From assembly GCA_035501935.1 (NCBI GenBank), contig DATJVC010000025.1, positions 106,296-170,295 of the forward strand: 64,000 nt of DNA. The letters are read 5' to 3'. The notes under the pieces were generated by a model, which was not told where the DNA came from, searched no databases, and saw only the letters and a program-made list of their open reading frames with translations. Each line of letters starts with the position of its first letter. The stretch's first letter is position 1. Positions 16,589-26,582 of the stretch are shown here, piece by piece. The translations under genes and the position numbers were made by a program. Source of the DNA: Gammaproteobacteria bacterium. GTDB taxonomy: Bacteria; Pseudomonadota; Gammaproteobacteria; JAJPIJ01.

Positions 16589-17794
16589 ATGCTGGCAGCC
16601 AACACAGGCAAACACTTATTGCTGCGGCTGGCAAACAGAATTTCTGCGCCGGTCATCCTCGAACTTTGGGACGGCGACCGAATCCCCCTCTCCAATAATC
16701 CTGCAGTCGTATTCAAGCTCACGTCTCCCGCGGCGCTGCGCTATGTGCTCAAGCCCAGCTTGAGCACGTTGGGCGAGGCCTTCGTCGAGGGATATATCGA
16801 CATCGAAGGCGCGTTGTGCGACATCATCCGCGCCGGCGAGCAGATGGCGCGCGGCGTGGACAACAGGCAGTGGCGGAACGTATTGCGCCATCTGTACCCG
16901 CACACCCGCAACAGCGACAGCGAAGTGGTCAGTTATCACTACGACGTTTCCAACGATTTTTATGCGCTGTGGCTCGACCGGAACATGGTTTATTCCTGTG
17001 CCTATTATCAGACCGGTGAGGAAGACATCCATACCGCACAGGAGCAAAAGCTGGAGCACATCTGCCGCAAACTGCGGTTGAAGCCCGGCGATCGGTTGCT
17101 GGACATCGGTTGTGGCTGGGGCGGGTTGATTCGCTGGGCGGCAAAACATCACGGCGTGCAAGCCACCGGGATTACCCTGAGCGAAAATCAGTTCAGCTAT
17201 GCCCGCGAACGGATTGAGCGGGAAGGCCTGAGCGGGCATTGCACGGTTCTAAAGCAGGATTACCGCGACATAGAGGGTGAAGCGCGCTTCGACAAGATTG
17301 TCAGCGTGGGCATGTTCGAGCACGTGGGCTTGAAAAACCTGCCGCTGTATTTCGCCACGGCCCACCGCCTGCTGGCCGACGGCGGCATCTTCCTCAACCA
17401 CGGCATCACGGCCATGGACCCCGATAGCCGTGCCGTGGGACTCGGCGCTGGCGACTTCATCGAGCGCTACGTCTTCCCTCACGGCGAATTGCCGCACCTG
17501 ACCCTGGCCGTCGACATCATGTCGCGGCAGGGCTTCGAGGTTGTGGACGTGGAATCGCTACGCCGGCATTACGCGCGGACCCTCACGCAGTGGACGGAAC
17601 GGCTGGAGGCCCGGCGCGAGGCGGCGCTGCTCCATGCCGGCCAGAAACGCTATCGCATCTGGCAGCTGTACCTCGCCGGCTGCGCGCATGCCTTCGAGCG
17701 GCGGTGGATTTCCATTCATCAGGTCCTGGCAACAAAGAATTCAAACCCCGCCACGTTCACCCTGCCGTGGACGCGCGCGGACTTATACCACTAA
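16589..17794 (+). CDS. cfa: cyclopropane-fatty-acyl-phospholipid synthase
   Basis: A 401-residue SAM-dependent methyltransferase that adds a methylene across double bonds of membrane phospholipid acyl chains, usually on entry to stationary phase or under stress. The SAM site is LLDIGCGWGGLIRWAA. The substrate-domain signature YHYDVSNDFYALWLD and YSCAYYQTGEEDIHTAQEQK are typical of Cfa. The start ATG at 16589 has GAAGGGG 7 bases upstream; a GTG at 16583 in frame is less well placed. It follows pqqE with its own 95-base gap, which probably has a promoter. Confidence 0.92.
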   Translation: MLAANTGKHLLLRLANRISAPVILELWDGDRIPLSNNPAVVFKLTSPAALRYVLKPSLSTLGEAFVEGYIDIEGALCDIIRAGEQMARGVDNRQWRNVLRHLYPHTRNSDSEVVSYHYDVSNDFYALWLDRNMVYSCAYYQTGEEDIHTAQEQKLEHICRKLRLKPGDRLLDIGCGWGGLIRWAAKHHGVQATGITLSENQFSYARERIEREGLSGHCTVLKQDYRDIEGEARFDKIVSVGMFEHVGLKNLPLYFATAHRLLADGGIFLNHGITAMDPDSRAVGLGAGDFIERYVFPHGELPHLTLAVDIMSRQGFEVVDVESLRRHYARTLTQWTERLEARREAALLHAGQKRYRIWQLYLAGCAHAFERRWISIHQVLATKNSNPATFTLPWTRADLYH

Positions 17795-17877
17795 CATCGC
17801 ACCTGACACGTGAAACGAATGATGCGGAAATTCCGCAGAGAAGTCCTCTGATTAAAGATAAAAAGCAGGGTGCCGGC

Positions 17878-18933
17878 ATGAGAAATGAAATCGACCTCAT
17901 GACCGCGCAAATGCGATTCACAGACGAGGAAATGGCCCGTCGCAAGAAATTGCTGGGCTTCGGCCCCAAGGACATCAAGCTGCTGGTGAAGTGCGAACCG
18001 TGCATCCGCAAAAACGCCGGCCGCATCGTCGACCAATTCTACAAAATGCAGCTGTCGCACAAGGAGGTGGCCCGGATCATCGACAAACCCGACATCCTGC
18101 GGCGATTGAAGCGCGCCCAGCGCGCTTACATCCTCGCGCTCTTCGCGGGCCGCTATGACCGTGATTACGTGAACAACCGCCTGCGGATCGGTTTCGTGCA
18201 CAAGCACGTGGGCGTGGAACCCAAACTCTACCTGGCGGCCGTCATCACCCTGCAATCCCTGCTGGCCCGGGCCATCCATGAGAATCAAGACGCCGCCGGC
18301 GCGGCACGCGCGGTCGAGGCGCTGGAGAAGGTGATCTTCTTCGACACCACGCTGATATTCGACACCTACATACGCGGCCTGGTCAGCGAAGTGGAAAGCA
18401 CCCACCACGCGTTGAGGCACTACGCCCACGAACTGGAAGCCAAGACGCGCGAATTTGAGGAGTTGTCGAGGCGCGACAGCCTGACCAATCTGTACAACAT
18501 GCGCTCGTTGTACGACTTCCTGAAACGCGACTTGAGCCTGGCGAAACGCAATCACCAGCCCCTCTCGGTCGGCTTCATGGACATAGACAATTTCAAGCGC
18601 ATCAACGATGAGCGCGGACACGGCGGTGGCGATGAAGTTCTGAGACAAATGGCCCGCTCCATCACCGCAAACCTGCGGGAAGGCGACGTGGCCTGCCGTT
18701 ACGGCGGTGATGAGTTCTGCGTCATCCTGCCCAATTGCGATGCCGCGGATGCCGAACAGGTGTTAAAACGCATCTCCGCGGATTTCACCCTGCAAGCGGG
18801 CAATGTGACCGTCAGCATCGGGATCATGCAGACCGGACCCGAGAGCTATCAGGATATTGACGACCTGCTGAATCAGGCCGACGTTAAAATGTACCGGGCC
18901 AAGAGAGGCGCCGGTTCGAAAATAAAAACATAG
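17878..18933 (+). CDS. globin-coupled diguanylate cyclase
   Basis: A 351-residue cytoplasmic protein with an N-terminal protoglobin-type haem sensor (about 10-165) and a C-terminal GGDEF domain (about 195-350). The proximal-histidine region of the globin is RIGFVHKHVGVEPKLYLAA. The cyclase active site is GGDEF at 276-280, and the inhibitory RxxD site (Arg267-Asp270) is intact, so product inhibition is expected. It should make cyclic di-GMP in response to oxygen. The ATG at 17878 begins the globin; a longer open frame reaching back to 17590 overlaps cfa and is not coding. Confidence 0.92.
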   Translation: MRNEIDLMTAQMRFTDEEMARRKKLLGFGPKDIKLLVKCEPCIRKNAGRIVDQFYKMQLSHKEVARIIDKPDILRRLKRAQRAYILALFAGRYDRDYVNNRLRIGFVHKHVGVEPKLYLAAVITLQSLLARAIHENQDAAGAARAVEALEKVIFFDTTLIFDTYIRGLVSEVESTHHALRHYAHELEAKTREFEELSRRDSLTNLYNMRSLYDFLKRDLSLAKRNHQPLSVGFMDIDNFKRINDERGHGGGDEVLRQMARSITANLREGDVACRYGGDEFCVILPNCDAADAEQVLKRISADFTLQAGNVTVSIGIMQTGPESYQDIDDLLNQADVKMYRAKRGAGSKIKT

Positions 18934-19136
18934 GGGTGCGTTGCGTGCGCAGGCCGGATTTATCCGCGGCCCGCCCAAATTTTTGGTCAAATCAGGCGGA
19001 CTTCCACAGGAAATTCACCAAATTCCCCGGTGTCCGGAACGTTTTATCCCCATCACCCGGTATTAAGCATGGTCCACGCCTTCAACCAGTCGGCATTGCT
19101 TGTTTCCGCGTAATGTTTACATCATGGGACTGGCGA

Positions 19137-19142
19137 TATAAT
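19137..19142 (+). promoter_or_regulatory. candidate sigma-70 -10 element before the EmrA-like gene
   Basis: TATAAT lies 28 bases before the start at 19171, with TGTTTA 17 bases upstream as a weak -35. It ends a 237-base non-coding gap (18934-19170) that otherwise holds only a GC-rich imperfect stem (about 18952-18972, then AAATTTTT) that could terminate the cyclase transcript. Confidence 0.5.
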
Positions 19143-19170
19143 CGGTTCGCACATCCACGACGCGACCACC

Positions 19171-20625
19171 ATGCCAGAATCAGAGGCCATGACACCGGAA
19201 CCCGCCGCGCCGTCGGCGGAGACCAGCCACGGTGCCCGGCCGCGTTGGCTGAGGCCCGTTGGGGCCGTGGTCGTCCTTTCCGCCCTGGCCGCGAGCCTGC
19301 TGGGCCTGGCCCGTTCATGGCACACGATCTCCACGGACGATGCCTACGTCAATGGCCATGTGACCTTCGTCGCCCCGCGCGTTGCCGGACAGGTCCAGCG
19401 CGTGCTGGTGGACGACAACAATCATGTGCATCAGGGAGACCTGCTCGTCCAGCTCGATCCCGAACCCTACCAGGTGCAGGTCCATGTCGCCGAGGCCGCC
19501 GTCGAGGCGGCGCAGGCGGATCTCGTCGCCGCCCAGGCCCAGACCCGTGGCATTGCCGGTGAAATGCGAAGCTTGCGTTTCAGTCTGGAGCACGCCATAG
19601 AAGATGTGGACAACCAGGTGGCGTTGCTGCGTTCAAAAATCGCGGTCATGCAGTCGCAGAAGGCCTCGTTGGCCAAGGCCCAGGCCGATTTTGATCGCGC
19701 GCAGCCGCTCACCAAAACCGGGGTCATGTCGAAACAGGAATTCGACGTTCACAAGGAAGCACTGGAAGTGGCGAAGGCGAAGCTGGAGGAGGCCCTGCAA
19801 GGCGTGTATCAGGTGCGTGCTGCACTCGGCCTGCCGGCGAAACCGGAATCGGGCGATGACCTCGCCCAGGTGCCCCCCGATCTGGACCAGACCTTTTCCT
19901 CGGTCCGGCAGGCGCAAATGAGCCTGGTAGAGGCGGCTGCGAAGATGGGCGTCACCGATTCATTCAGCAAATCCCCCAGGCAAATGGTCGCTGATTTCTA
20001 CAAACGCGACCCGCAGGGCGACATCGATCGCATCTACGCGCAGCTGCTCAAGGACGCGCCGCCCATGAAGCAGGCCGAAGCCAAGCTGGCCGAGGCGCAG
20101 CGCAACCTGGACCAAGCCAGACTGAACCTGCGCTACTGCGACGTGACGGCGGAGATCGACGGCGTCGTCACGCGGCGCAACGTGAATCCCGGCAATAACG
20201 TCGTCGCCGGCCAGACCCTGATGGCGGTCCGCTCGCTCAAGGAAATCTGGGTCGATGCCAATTTCAAGGAGACCCAGCTGGGGGATTTGCGCATCGGCCA
20301 GCCGGTGGACCTGGACGTGGACATGTACGGCGGCCGGCAGCACTTCAAGGGCCGCGTCTCCGGCTTCACCATGGGCACGGGCTCGACGCTGGCACTGTTG
20401 CCCGCTGAAAACGCCACCGGCAATTTCGTCAAAGTGGTGCAGCGGCTGCCGGTACGCATTGACCTGCTGGATTACGACCCGGATAAACTGCCGCTGTTCA
20501 TCGGCCTGTCCGTTACGCCTTATGTTCACACCCAGGAGGAACCGACCGGCCCGGATGCAGGCAGGATGTTGCAGTCCTACCCACCGTCGGCGCCCCCAAC
20601 CGCCGTGCAGGAGACGCACCCATAA
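19171..20625 (+). CDS. HlyD/EmrA-family membrane fusion protein
   Basis: A 484-residue periplasmic adaptor for a drug or small-molecule efflux pump. After a cytoplasmic N-terminus there is one membrane anchor (about 34-52), then the diagnostic STDDAYVNGHVTFVAPRVAGQVQRVLVDDNNHVHQGDLL biotinyl-lipoyl half-motif. A long coiled-coil hairpin (about 105-330) follows, then the second half-motif (VNPGNNVVAGQTLM) and a beta-barrel. The coiled coil has an unusually long insert (about 215-300, SGDDLAQVPPDLDQTFSSV onward). It pairs with the MFS transporter downstream; no outer-membrane channel gene is adjacent. Confidence 0.9.
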   Translation: MPESEAMTPEPAAPSAETSHGARPRWLRPVGAVVVLSALAASLLGLARSWHTISTDDAYVNGHVTFVAPRVAGQVQRVLVDDNNHVHQGDLLVQLDPEPYQVQVHVAEAAVEAAQADLVAAQAQTRGIAGEMRSLRFSLEHAIEDVDNQVALLRSKIAVMQSQKASLAKAQADFDRAQPLTKTGVMSKQEFDVHKEALEVAKAKLEEALQGVYQVRAALGLPAKPESGDDLAQVPPDLDQTFSSVRQAQMSLVEAAAKMGVTDSFSKSPRQMVADFYKRDPQGDIDRIYAQLLKDAPPMKQAEAKLAEAQRNLDQARLNLRYCDVTAEIDGVVTRRNVNPGNNVVAGQTLMAVRSLKEIWVDANFKETQLGDLRIGQPVDLDVDMYGGRQHFKGRVSGFTMGTGSTLALLPAENATGNFVKVVQRLPVRIDLLDYDPDKLPLFIGLSVTPYVHTQEEPTGPDAGRMLQSYPPSAPPTAVQETHP

Positions 20626-20648
20626 CTTCCGCTGTAGCCGCGCTTCCT

Positions 20649-22229
20649 TTGGAACGCCGCGCGGTCAGTCCCTGGCTGGTCGCGGTGGCGGTGGTCATAC
20701 CCACCTTCATGGAGGTGCTGGACACCACCATCGCCAACGTCGCGCTGCGCTACATCGCCGGCGGCCTGTCGTCACCGGCCAGCGACAGCGAGTGGGTCAT
20801 CACCAGTTATCTGGCGGCCAACGCGATCATCCTGCCGATTTCCGGATGGCTGGGGAAGCGGCTGGGTCGCAGAAATTATTTCCTGCTGTCGATCGCCGTC
20901 TTCACCATCGCCTCCGCGCTGTGCGGCATGGCCGCGAGCCTTTCCATGCTGATCCTGTCCCGCATACTTCAGGGACTGGCAGGCGGCGGATTGCAGCCGT
21001 CGAGCCAGGGCATCCTGCTGGATGCGTTCCCGCAGGAGAAACAAGGAACGGCGATGACCATCTTCGGCATCGCGGCGTTGCTCGCGCCCGTGGTGGGTCC
21101 GACCTTGGGTGGTTACCTCACCGATAACGTCGGCTGGCGCTGGATCTTCTACATCAATGTGCCGATTGGATTGCTGGCCTTCCTTATGTGCCGCGCCACG
21201 GTGAAGGATCCGGACTACCTCAAGGCCGAGCGCGCCGGCATGCGTAAACGGCACCAGCCTTTCGATACGCTGGGCCTGTGCCTGCTGAGCGTAACCATGG
21301 TCTGCTGGGAGATCGTGCTGAGCAAGGGACAGGAATGGGACTGGCTGGGTGATCCGTTCTTCCGCGTGCAGACTCTCATGATCCTGTTCGCGCTCTGCCT
21401 GTCGGCGCTGATCCACCGCGAGATGCGGATAGCCGATCCGCTCATCAATTTCCGCACGCTGGCCGACGGCAACTTCCGCTCCTGTTGCATCATCATTTTC
21501 TGCGCCTATGGCCTGCTCTACGCCAACAGCACCACGCTCCCGGCGCTGCTGCAAACGCTGTTCGGCTACGACGCCACGACCTCGGGACTGGTGCTGTCGC
21601 CATCGGGCGTTTTCGCGGTTATCGTGATGGCCTGCGCCGGCGCGCTATTGGGACGCGGCACTGATGCGCGTTATTTGATGACGGCGGGGCTGCTCACCCT
21701 AGCCTTCGGAAACTTCTGGATGTCGCGGATGAATCTGGAAATCAGCCCGCAATACGTCGTCTGGCCGCGGGTGCTCGTGATCATGGGCCTGTCGATGATA
21801 TTCGCCCCGCTGAACGTGGCCGCGTTCCTGCACATTCCCAAGGAAATGCGCGGCGCTGCCGTCGGCCTGCTCGCCCTTTTGCGCAACGAGGGCGGGAGCG
21901 TGGGTACTTCGGTCGCCCAGACCATACACGAGCGCCGCGAGCAATTCCACACGCTGCGGCTCAATGAACACCTTGATTCATTCAATCCGGCAGTCAACCA
22001 GCTCATCAACCAGGGCCAGACCTTCTTTCAGCAATACACTGCTGATACGCCCCAGTCGAAACAGATGACCCTGCAAGCGCTGGCAAATCTGCGGGACACG
22101 CAGGCTGCATCGCTTGCCTACTTCGACATCTTCGGTATTTCAGCCGTGCTGGCGGTGCTGCTGGTCCTCTTGATCCTGCCCATGACCCGCTCGGTGGCGG
22201 AAAAAGGCGCCCATACCGCCGCCGAATAA
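20649..22229 (+). CDS. EmrB-type MFS efflux transporter (DHA2 family)
   Basis: A ~526-residue, 14-helix major facilitator. Family motifs are VIPTFMEVLDTTIANVAL in helix 1, GWLGKRLGRRNYF after helix 2 and LQGLAGGGLQPSSQGILLD in helix 4. It would export substrate through the EmrA-like adaptor encoded 23 bases upstream. The start is uncertain: the first usable codon after the emrA stop is TTG at 20649, which has no ribosome site. An ATA at 20622, overlapping the emrA stop as ATAA, has AGGAG 8 bases ahead and would give MTSAVAALPLERR; this looks like a decayed ATGA junction. Confidence 0.88.
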   Translation: MERRAVSPWLVAVAVVIPTFMEVLDTTIANVALRYIAGGLSSPASDSEWVITSYLAANAIILPISGWLGKRLGRRNYFLLSIAVFTIASALCGMAASLSMLILSRILQGLAGGGLQPSSQGILLDAFPQEKQGTAMTIFGIAALLAPVVGPTLGGYLTDNVGWRWIFYINVPIGLLAFLMCRATVKDPDYLKAERAGMRKRHQPFDTLGLCLLSVTMVCWEIVLSKGQEWDWLGDPFFRVQTLMILFALCLSALIHREMRIADPLINFRTLADGNFRSCCIIIFCAYGLLYANSTTLPALLQTLFGYDATTSGLVLSPSGVFAVIVMACAGALLGRGTDARYLMTAGLLTLAFGNFWMSRMNLEISPQYVVWPRVLVIMGLSMIFAPLNVAAFLHIPKEMRGAAVGLLALLRNEGGSVGTSVAQTIHERREQFHTLRLNEHLDSFNPAVNQLINQGQTFFQQYTADTPQSKQMTLQALANLRDTQAASLAYFDIFGISAVLAVLLVLLILPMTRSVAEKGAHTAAE

Positions 22230-22237
22230 CCCGAGCC

Positions 22238-22696
22238 ATGCCCACGACCTGTCCAAAATGCGGCCATGTCCGATCGACCGCCGATAATGTCCCGGACTGG
22301 CAGTGTCCGAAATGCGGCATCGCCTACGCGAAATATCAGGCACGTCTGGAAGACGCGCCTGTAAATCCTCCGGTCACGGTCGAACAAAAAACGACGCGGA
22401 GATTGACGCTCAATGACGTCATCCTGATTTGCGTCGGGATCCTGCTGGTAATGCTGGTGATCCAGGGAATGCGGAAATCCATCTTCATCACCAATGTCCT
22501 GCTGCTGGTGCCCTTCTTCATGTGTATGGTGCCGGCGATCTCCAGCACCTTCGGTGATGGACTCTATTACTGGAACCGCAATCGGGCAACCTTCGATCTA
22601 TACGATTCTGATGCGCACCCCATGTTGTTCAGATTACAGCAGGTGTTCTACTATATCTGCGCCGTCATCTTCGCCATATTCTTTTTCAAGTTCTAA
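22238..22696 (+). CDS. small membrane protein with N-terminal zinc ribbon
   Basis: A 152-residue protein I cannot name. The N-terminus has two CPKCG knuckles (CPKCGHVR at about 5 and CPKCGIAYAKYQARLE at about 23), forming a probable four-cysteine zinc ribbon. This is followed by three hydrophobic segments (about 60-78, 84-104 and 132-151). The start ATG follows the MFS stop by 8 bases, so it is likely co-transcribed with the EmrAB-like pump. The cysteine pattern resembles zinc-ribbon heads of several uncharacterised proteobacterial membrane proteins. Confidence 0.75.
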   Translation: MPTTCPKCGHVRSTADNVPDWQCPKCGIAYAKYQARLEDAPVNPPVTVEQKTTRRLTLNDVILICVGILLVMLVIQGMRKSIFITNVLLLVPFFMCMVPAISSTFGDGLYYWNRNRATFDLYDSDAHPMLFRLQQVFYYICAVIFAIFFFKF

Positions 22697-22748
22697 CGCG
22701 AGATCTTCATGGCGTGCCCCCTATCAATACCAGAAGGAACGTACCGCC

Positions 22749-24242
22749 CTAACCCTTGCCAGGAAACAGTGAAATATCCGGTGGCGGAATAAATTGATCG
22801 ATGCGATCGCAGGCTTCCTTGTAGCCCAGGCTGCACGCGCGGAGGATGTATCTGTAGGCCCTGCGCTCGTTTGCTTCGACGCCCGTGCCATCCCGATACA
22901 TCACCGCCATCTTGGCGCAGGCAAGCGGCTGGCCGTTGAGACATTCGGCATCCGTCAGGTCATGGAGATTCCGGCATCCATTCCTGAGCCCCCTTTTGCA
23001 CGCCTGTTCCCAGAATGCGAAGCTGCGCCCGGGGTGCATTGCGCCGAGATGGTGTGTCGACAGAAGCCCGGCAAAGACCGCCATCCACACCCCCATGTAG
23101 GCCGCATTGCGTTGCTTCGGCGCGTACCCCACCAGCCACTCCGATAGCGACGCCAGCGGATGGCCGCGCGCCACACGGTCCAGCATGCGCACACTGAGAT
23201 TCAAAAACGGGACCGGCAACAGCTTGTCATAAAACGGCGGCACATTCGTCACGTCGAGCAGCCAGAACAGGGCCATCACACTCGCGCCGTACAGGGCGCC
23301 GAATATCACCTTGCCGACATCGGTGCGCGGGGACGTGGCCGGATCGGTGACCAGGAGATGCATGCCGAGAAATACCGCAATCGGGATATCGGAGGTGAAA
23401 AAGAAATACACCCCCGTTGCCGCGTACCAGACAGCACCGAGCAGCAACAACGATATCGCCGCCGATACCGTCACCAGCGTCACTCCGAACAGATGCTGCA
23501 CGATGAGCCCGACGAGGAAAATCCAAAGATAAATATGTTCCGGGTAGTTGAGCGTGTTGGCGATGTCGTTGCCCCAGCTGACGCCGGTATGGCGGGTGAA
23601 GATGAGAATGGTGGAGGCAATGAACAGCGATAAAGCCGACGGATTGAAAATATGCGCCGGGCGGCCATCCCGTCTCCACGTCACGAATTGTTTGCCCAGC
23701 ACGCCAACCGCCACCATGACAAACTGCCATGCATACCAGTCGTCTTTGAACCAAAGAAACAGATTGGTACTGAAGATGATGGGGAAGGCCCCGAATCCCA
23801 GCTGCCAGTCCTTGCCGCGCAGCCAGGCGATAAGGGCCTCGAGAACGTACACAAACACGATTTGCGAAACAATAAGTACAAATTCTTCGTACACTGGGTG
23901 CCAATACCAGCCCCAGTAAATGAAAATGCTTGAATGAACCATCGCCTGGACATAGTGCGACGGTCGCAACAGCACACTGAATCTGGGGGTGCGGCGCCCG
24001 CTGAGGACGAGCGTGACCACAATGCCGTACAGCGCCGCCAGGATGGCGGTGATATCGGCAAACACGGCGGACAGTTCCGTGCTGCCGGCAATGCGTGGGA
24101 ACAGTGTCAGTGATGCGAACAGCGCGATCAGCAGCGCCGGCACCCACAATATGTGTCGATCATCACCCGCGGATATTGGCAATGCAGCGGTGGCCGTGGT
24201 CATTGTTCGTGTGGTAACCAAGCGGGGGCTGGGGCCATTCAT
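22749..24242 (-). CDS. RnfD/NqrB-like membrane protein with C-terminal Sel1-type repeats
   Basis: A 497-residue protein. The first ~370 residues are polytopic and resemble the RnfD/NqrB membrane subunit of ion-translocating electron-transfer complexes (HIFNPSALSLFIAS and LLVTDPATSPRT are typical). The last ~110 residues are soluble, cysteine-containing Sel1-like repeats (CKRGLRNGC, ACAKMAVMYRDGTGVEANERRAYRYILRACSLGYKEACDRI). I see no SGAT-type threonine for covalent FMN, and no other Rnf or Nqr genes, so this is probably not part of a canonical pump. The ATG at 24242 overlaps the DUF2721 stop (TAATG). Confidence 0.8.
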   Translation of the reverse strand: MNGPSPRLVTTRTMTTATAALPISAGDDRHILWVPALLIALFASLTLFPRIAGSTELSAVFADITAILAALYGIVVTLVLSGRRTPRFSVLLRPSHYVQAMVHSSIFIYWGWYWHPVYEEFVLIVSQIVFVYVLEALIAWLRGKDWQLGFGAFPIIFSTNLFLWFKDDWYAWQFVMVAVGVLGKQFVTWRRDGRPAHIFNPSALSLFIASTILIFTRHTGVSWGNDIANTLNYPEHIYLWIFLVGLIVQHLFGVTLVTVSAAISLLLLGAVWYAATGVYFFFTSDIPIAVFLGMHLLVTDPATSPRTDVGKVIFGALYGASVMALFWLLDVTNVPPFYDKLLPVPFLNLSVRMLDRVARGHPLASLSEWLVGYAPKQRNAAYMGVWMAVFAGLLSTHHLGAMHPGRSFAFWEQACKRGLRNGCRNLHDLTDAECLNGQPLACAKMAVMYRDGTGVEANERRAYRYILRACSLGYKEACDRIDQFIPPPDISLFPGKG

Positions 24243-24685
24243 TACCTCTTGGGCACGGTCGGCAGGGTGCGGGTGGCGACGGCAACCTCCCGCAGGAAGC
24301 ACAGCAGGCCGCCGATCAAGGCCAGCATGGCGGCGATGAAGAGTCCCGCGATGATGCTGGAGATATTGACGGTCAAAAAGGAATCGAGAAACAACACGGC
24401 GACCACGCTGCTGATGAGCAGCGCGCACAGCGTGCAGAGAATGATGGCCCAGTGCACCAGCCGCGCCCGCTGCGAGAGCCTCGCCAGCTCCACATGAAGC
24501 TGCGCTTTTCTATCTTCATCGGCCTCGGGCAAGGTGGACTCCAGCACGCGAAAGCGATCGACGATTCTCCCGAGGCGATTGGTGACGACGTTCAGCATGC
24601 CGGCCACGCCCGCCAGCAGGAACACCGGCGCCACGGAAAGCTGGATGACGTGGGAGATGGTGGAAACGGCGCTATCCGGCTGCAT
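24242..24685 (-). CDS. DUF2721 membrane protein
   Basis: A 147-residue protein of the DUF2721 family, of unknown role. There are three membrane segments: SVAPVFLLAGVAGMLNVVTNRLGRIVDR at the start, then two at about 78-100 and 105-127. A charged helix (about 38-65) lies between the first and second. The start is ATG at 24685, immediately after the aldo/keto reductase stop (24690); a longer frame would run into that gene. Its stop overlaps the RnfD-like start, so the two are translationally coupled and may act together. Confidence 0.8.
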   Translation of the reverse strand: MQPDSAVSTISHVIQLSVAPVFLLAGVAGMLNVVTNRLGRIVDRFRVLESTLPEADEDRKAQLHVELARLSQRARLVHWAIILCTLCALLISSVVAVLFLDSFLTVNISSIIAGLFIAAMLALIGGLLCFLREVAVATRTLPTVPKR

Positions 24686-24689
24686 ATGA

Positions 24690-25718
<1,029 letters not shown>

Positions 25719-25748
25719 GCGAACCTCCAGATTCCTGAAAACGCATTC

Positions 25749-26582
25749 TCATGATGCTGCGTGTAATGTGGCCCATGTTACATCAGCGGCCTGGCGGTTG
25801 GCCTTGACGTCATGGACGCGGAAGATGCGCACGCCGGCGACGACGCCGAGTGCGGTCGTGGCGCAGGTGGCGGCCACCAGATCGCACGGCTCCGCGCCGG
25901 CACAGATGGAACCCATGAACTTCTTCCGGCTGGCGCCGAGCAGGATCGGATGTCCGCTGGCGGTGAAACGATCGAGATGTTTCAGCAATGTCAGGTTGTG
26001 CTCCTTGGTTTTGCCGAAGCCGATGCCCGGATCGAGGATGATCATGTCCTTGGGCACGCCGCGCCGTTTCGCCTCGGCCGCCCGCTCCAGCAAAATAATC
26101 CTCACTTCCTCGACCACGTTGCCGTAGCGCGGATTGTCCTGCATGGTCTCCGGCGTTCCCTGCATGTGCATGAGCACGATGGGCGCATGCCGCGCGGCGG
26201 CCAGCTCCAGCATCCCCGGCTCCGCGCCCGCCTCTATGTCGTTAATCATGCTGGCACCGGCCTCCAGCGCCGTCTGCGCGACTTCGGGCAGGGTGGTGTC
26301 GATGCTGACGATCATCGACGGCAGTTCCCTGCGGATGCTGCGGATGATTTCCTGCGTGCGATTGATTTGCTCGTGCGCGCCCACGCGCTCCGCGCCCGGA
26401 CGGGTGGACTCGCCGCCCACGTCGATGATGTCCGCGCCCTCCACCGCCATCCGCCGCGCCTGTGCCAGCGCGCTGTCCGGCGAGGCAAAGCTTCCGCCAT
26501 CCGAAAAACTGTCCGGCGTAACGTTGAGTATGCCCATGATCAATGGGCGGGGGTCGCGCAGCCGCTCGGGCAGTATCGTCAC
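25749..26582 (-). CDS. folP: dihydropteroate synthase FolP
   Basis: A 277-residue enzyme that joins p-aminobenzoate to dihydropterin pyrophosphate in folate synthesis. Family motifs are PLIMGILNVTPDSFSDGG at the start, GADIIDVGGESTRPGAERV for pterin binding, VSIDTTLPEVAQTALEAGASMINDI, and ILDPGIGFGKTKEHNLTLL. The start is GTG at 26582, overlapping the stop of the upstream peptidase as GTGA. This is the true folate enzyme; the DHPS-like gene at 7.9 kb serves H4MPT. Confidence 0.95.
   Translation of the reverse strand: MTILPERLRDPRPLIMGILNVTPDSFSDGGSFASPDSALAQARRMAVEGADIIDVGGESTRPGAERVGAHEQINRTQEIIRSIRRELPSMIVSIDTTLPEVAQTALEAGASMINDIEAGAEPGMLELAAARHAPIVLMHMQGTPETMQDNPRYGNVVEEVRIILLERAAEAKRRGVPKDMIILDPGIGFGKTKEHNLTLLKHLDRFTASGHPILLGASRKKFMGSICAGAEPCDLVAATCATTALGVVAGVRIFRVHDVKANRQAADVTWATLHAAS

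Noticed and set aside
22749..24242. Canonical Rnf or Nqr complex
   Set aside because: Only one D/B-like subunit is present, no flavin threonine motif is seen and no partner subunits are nearby.
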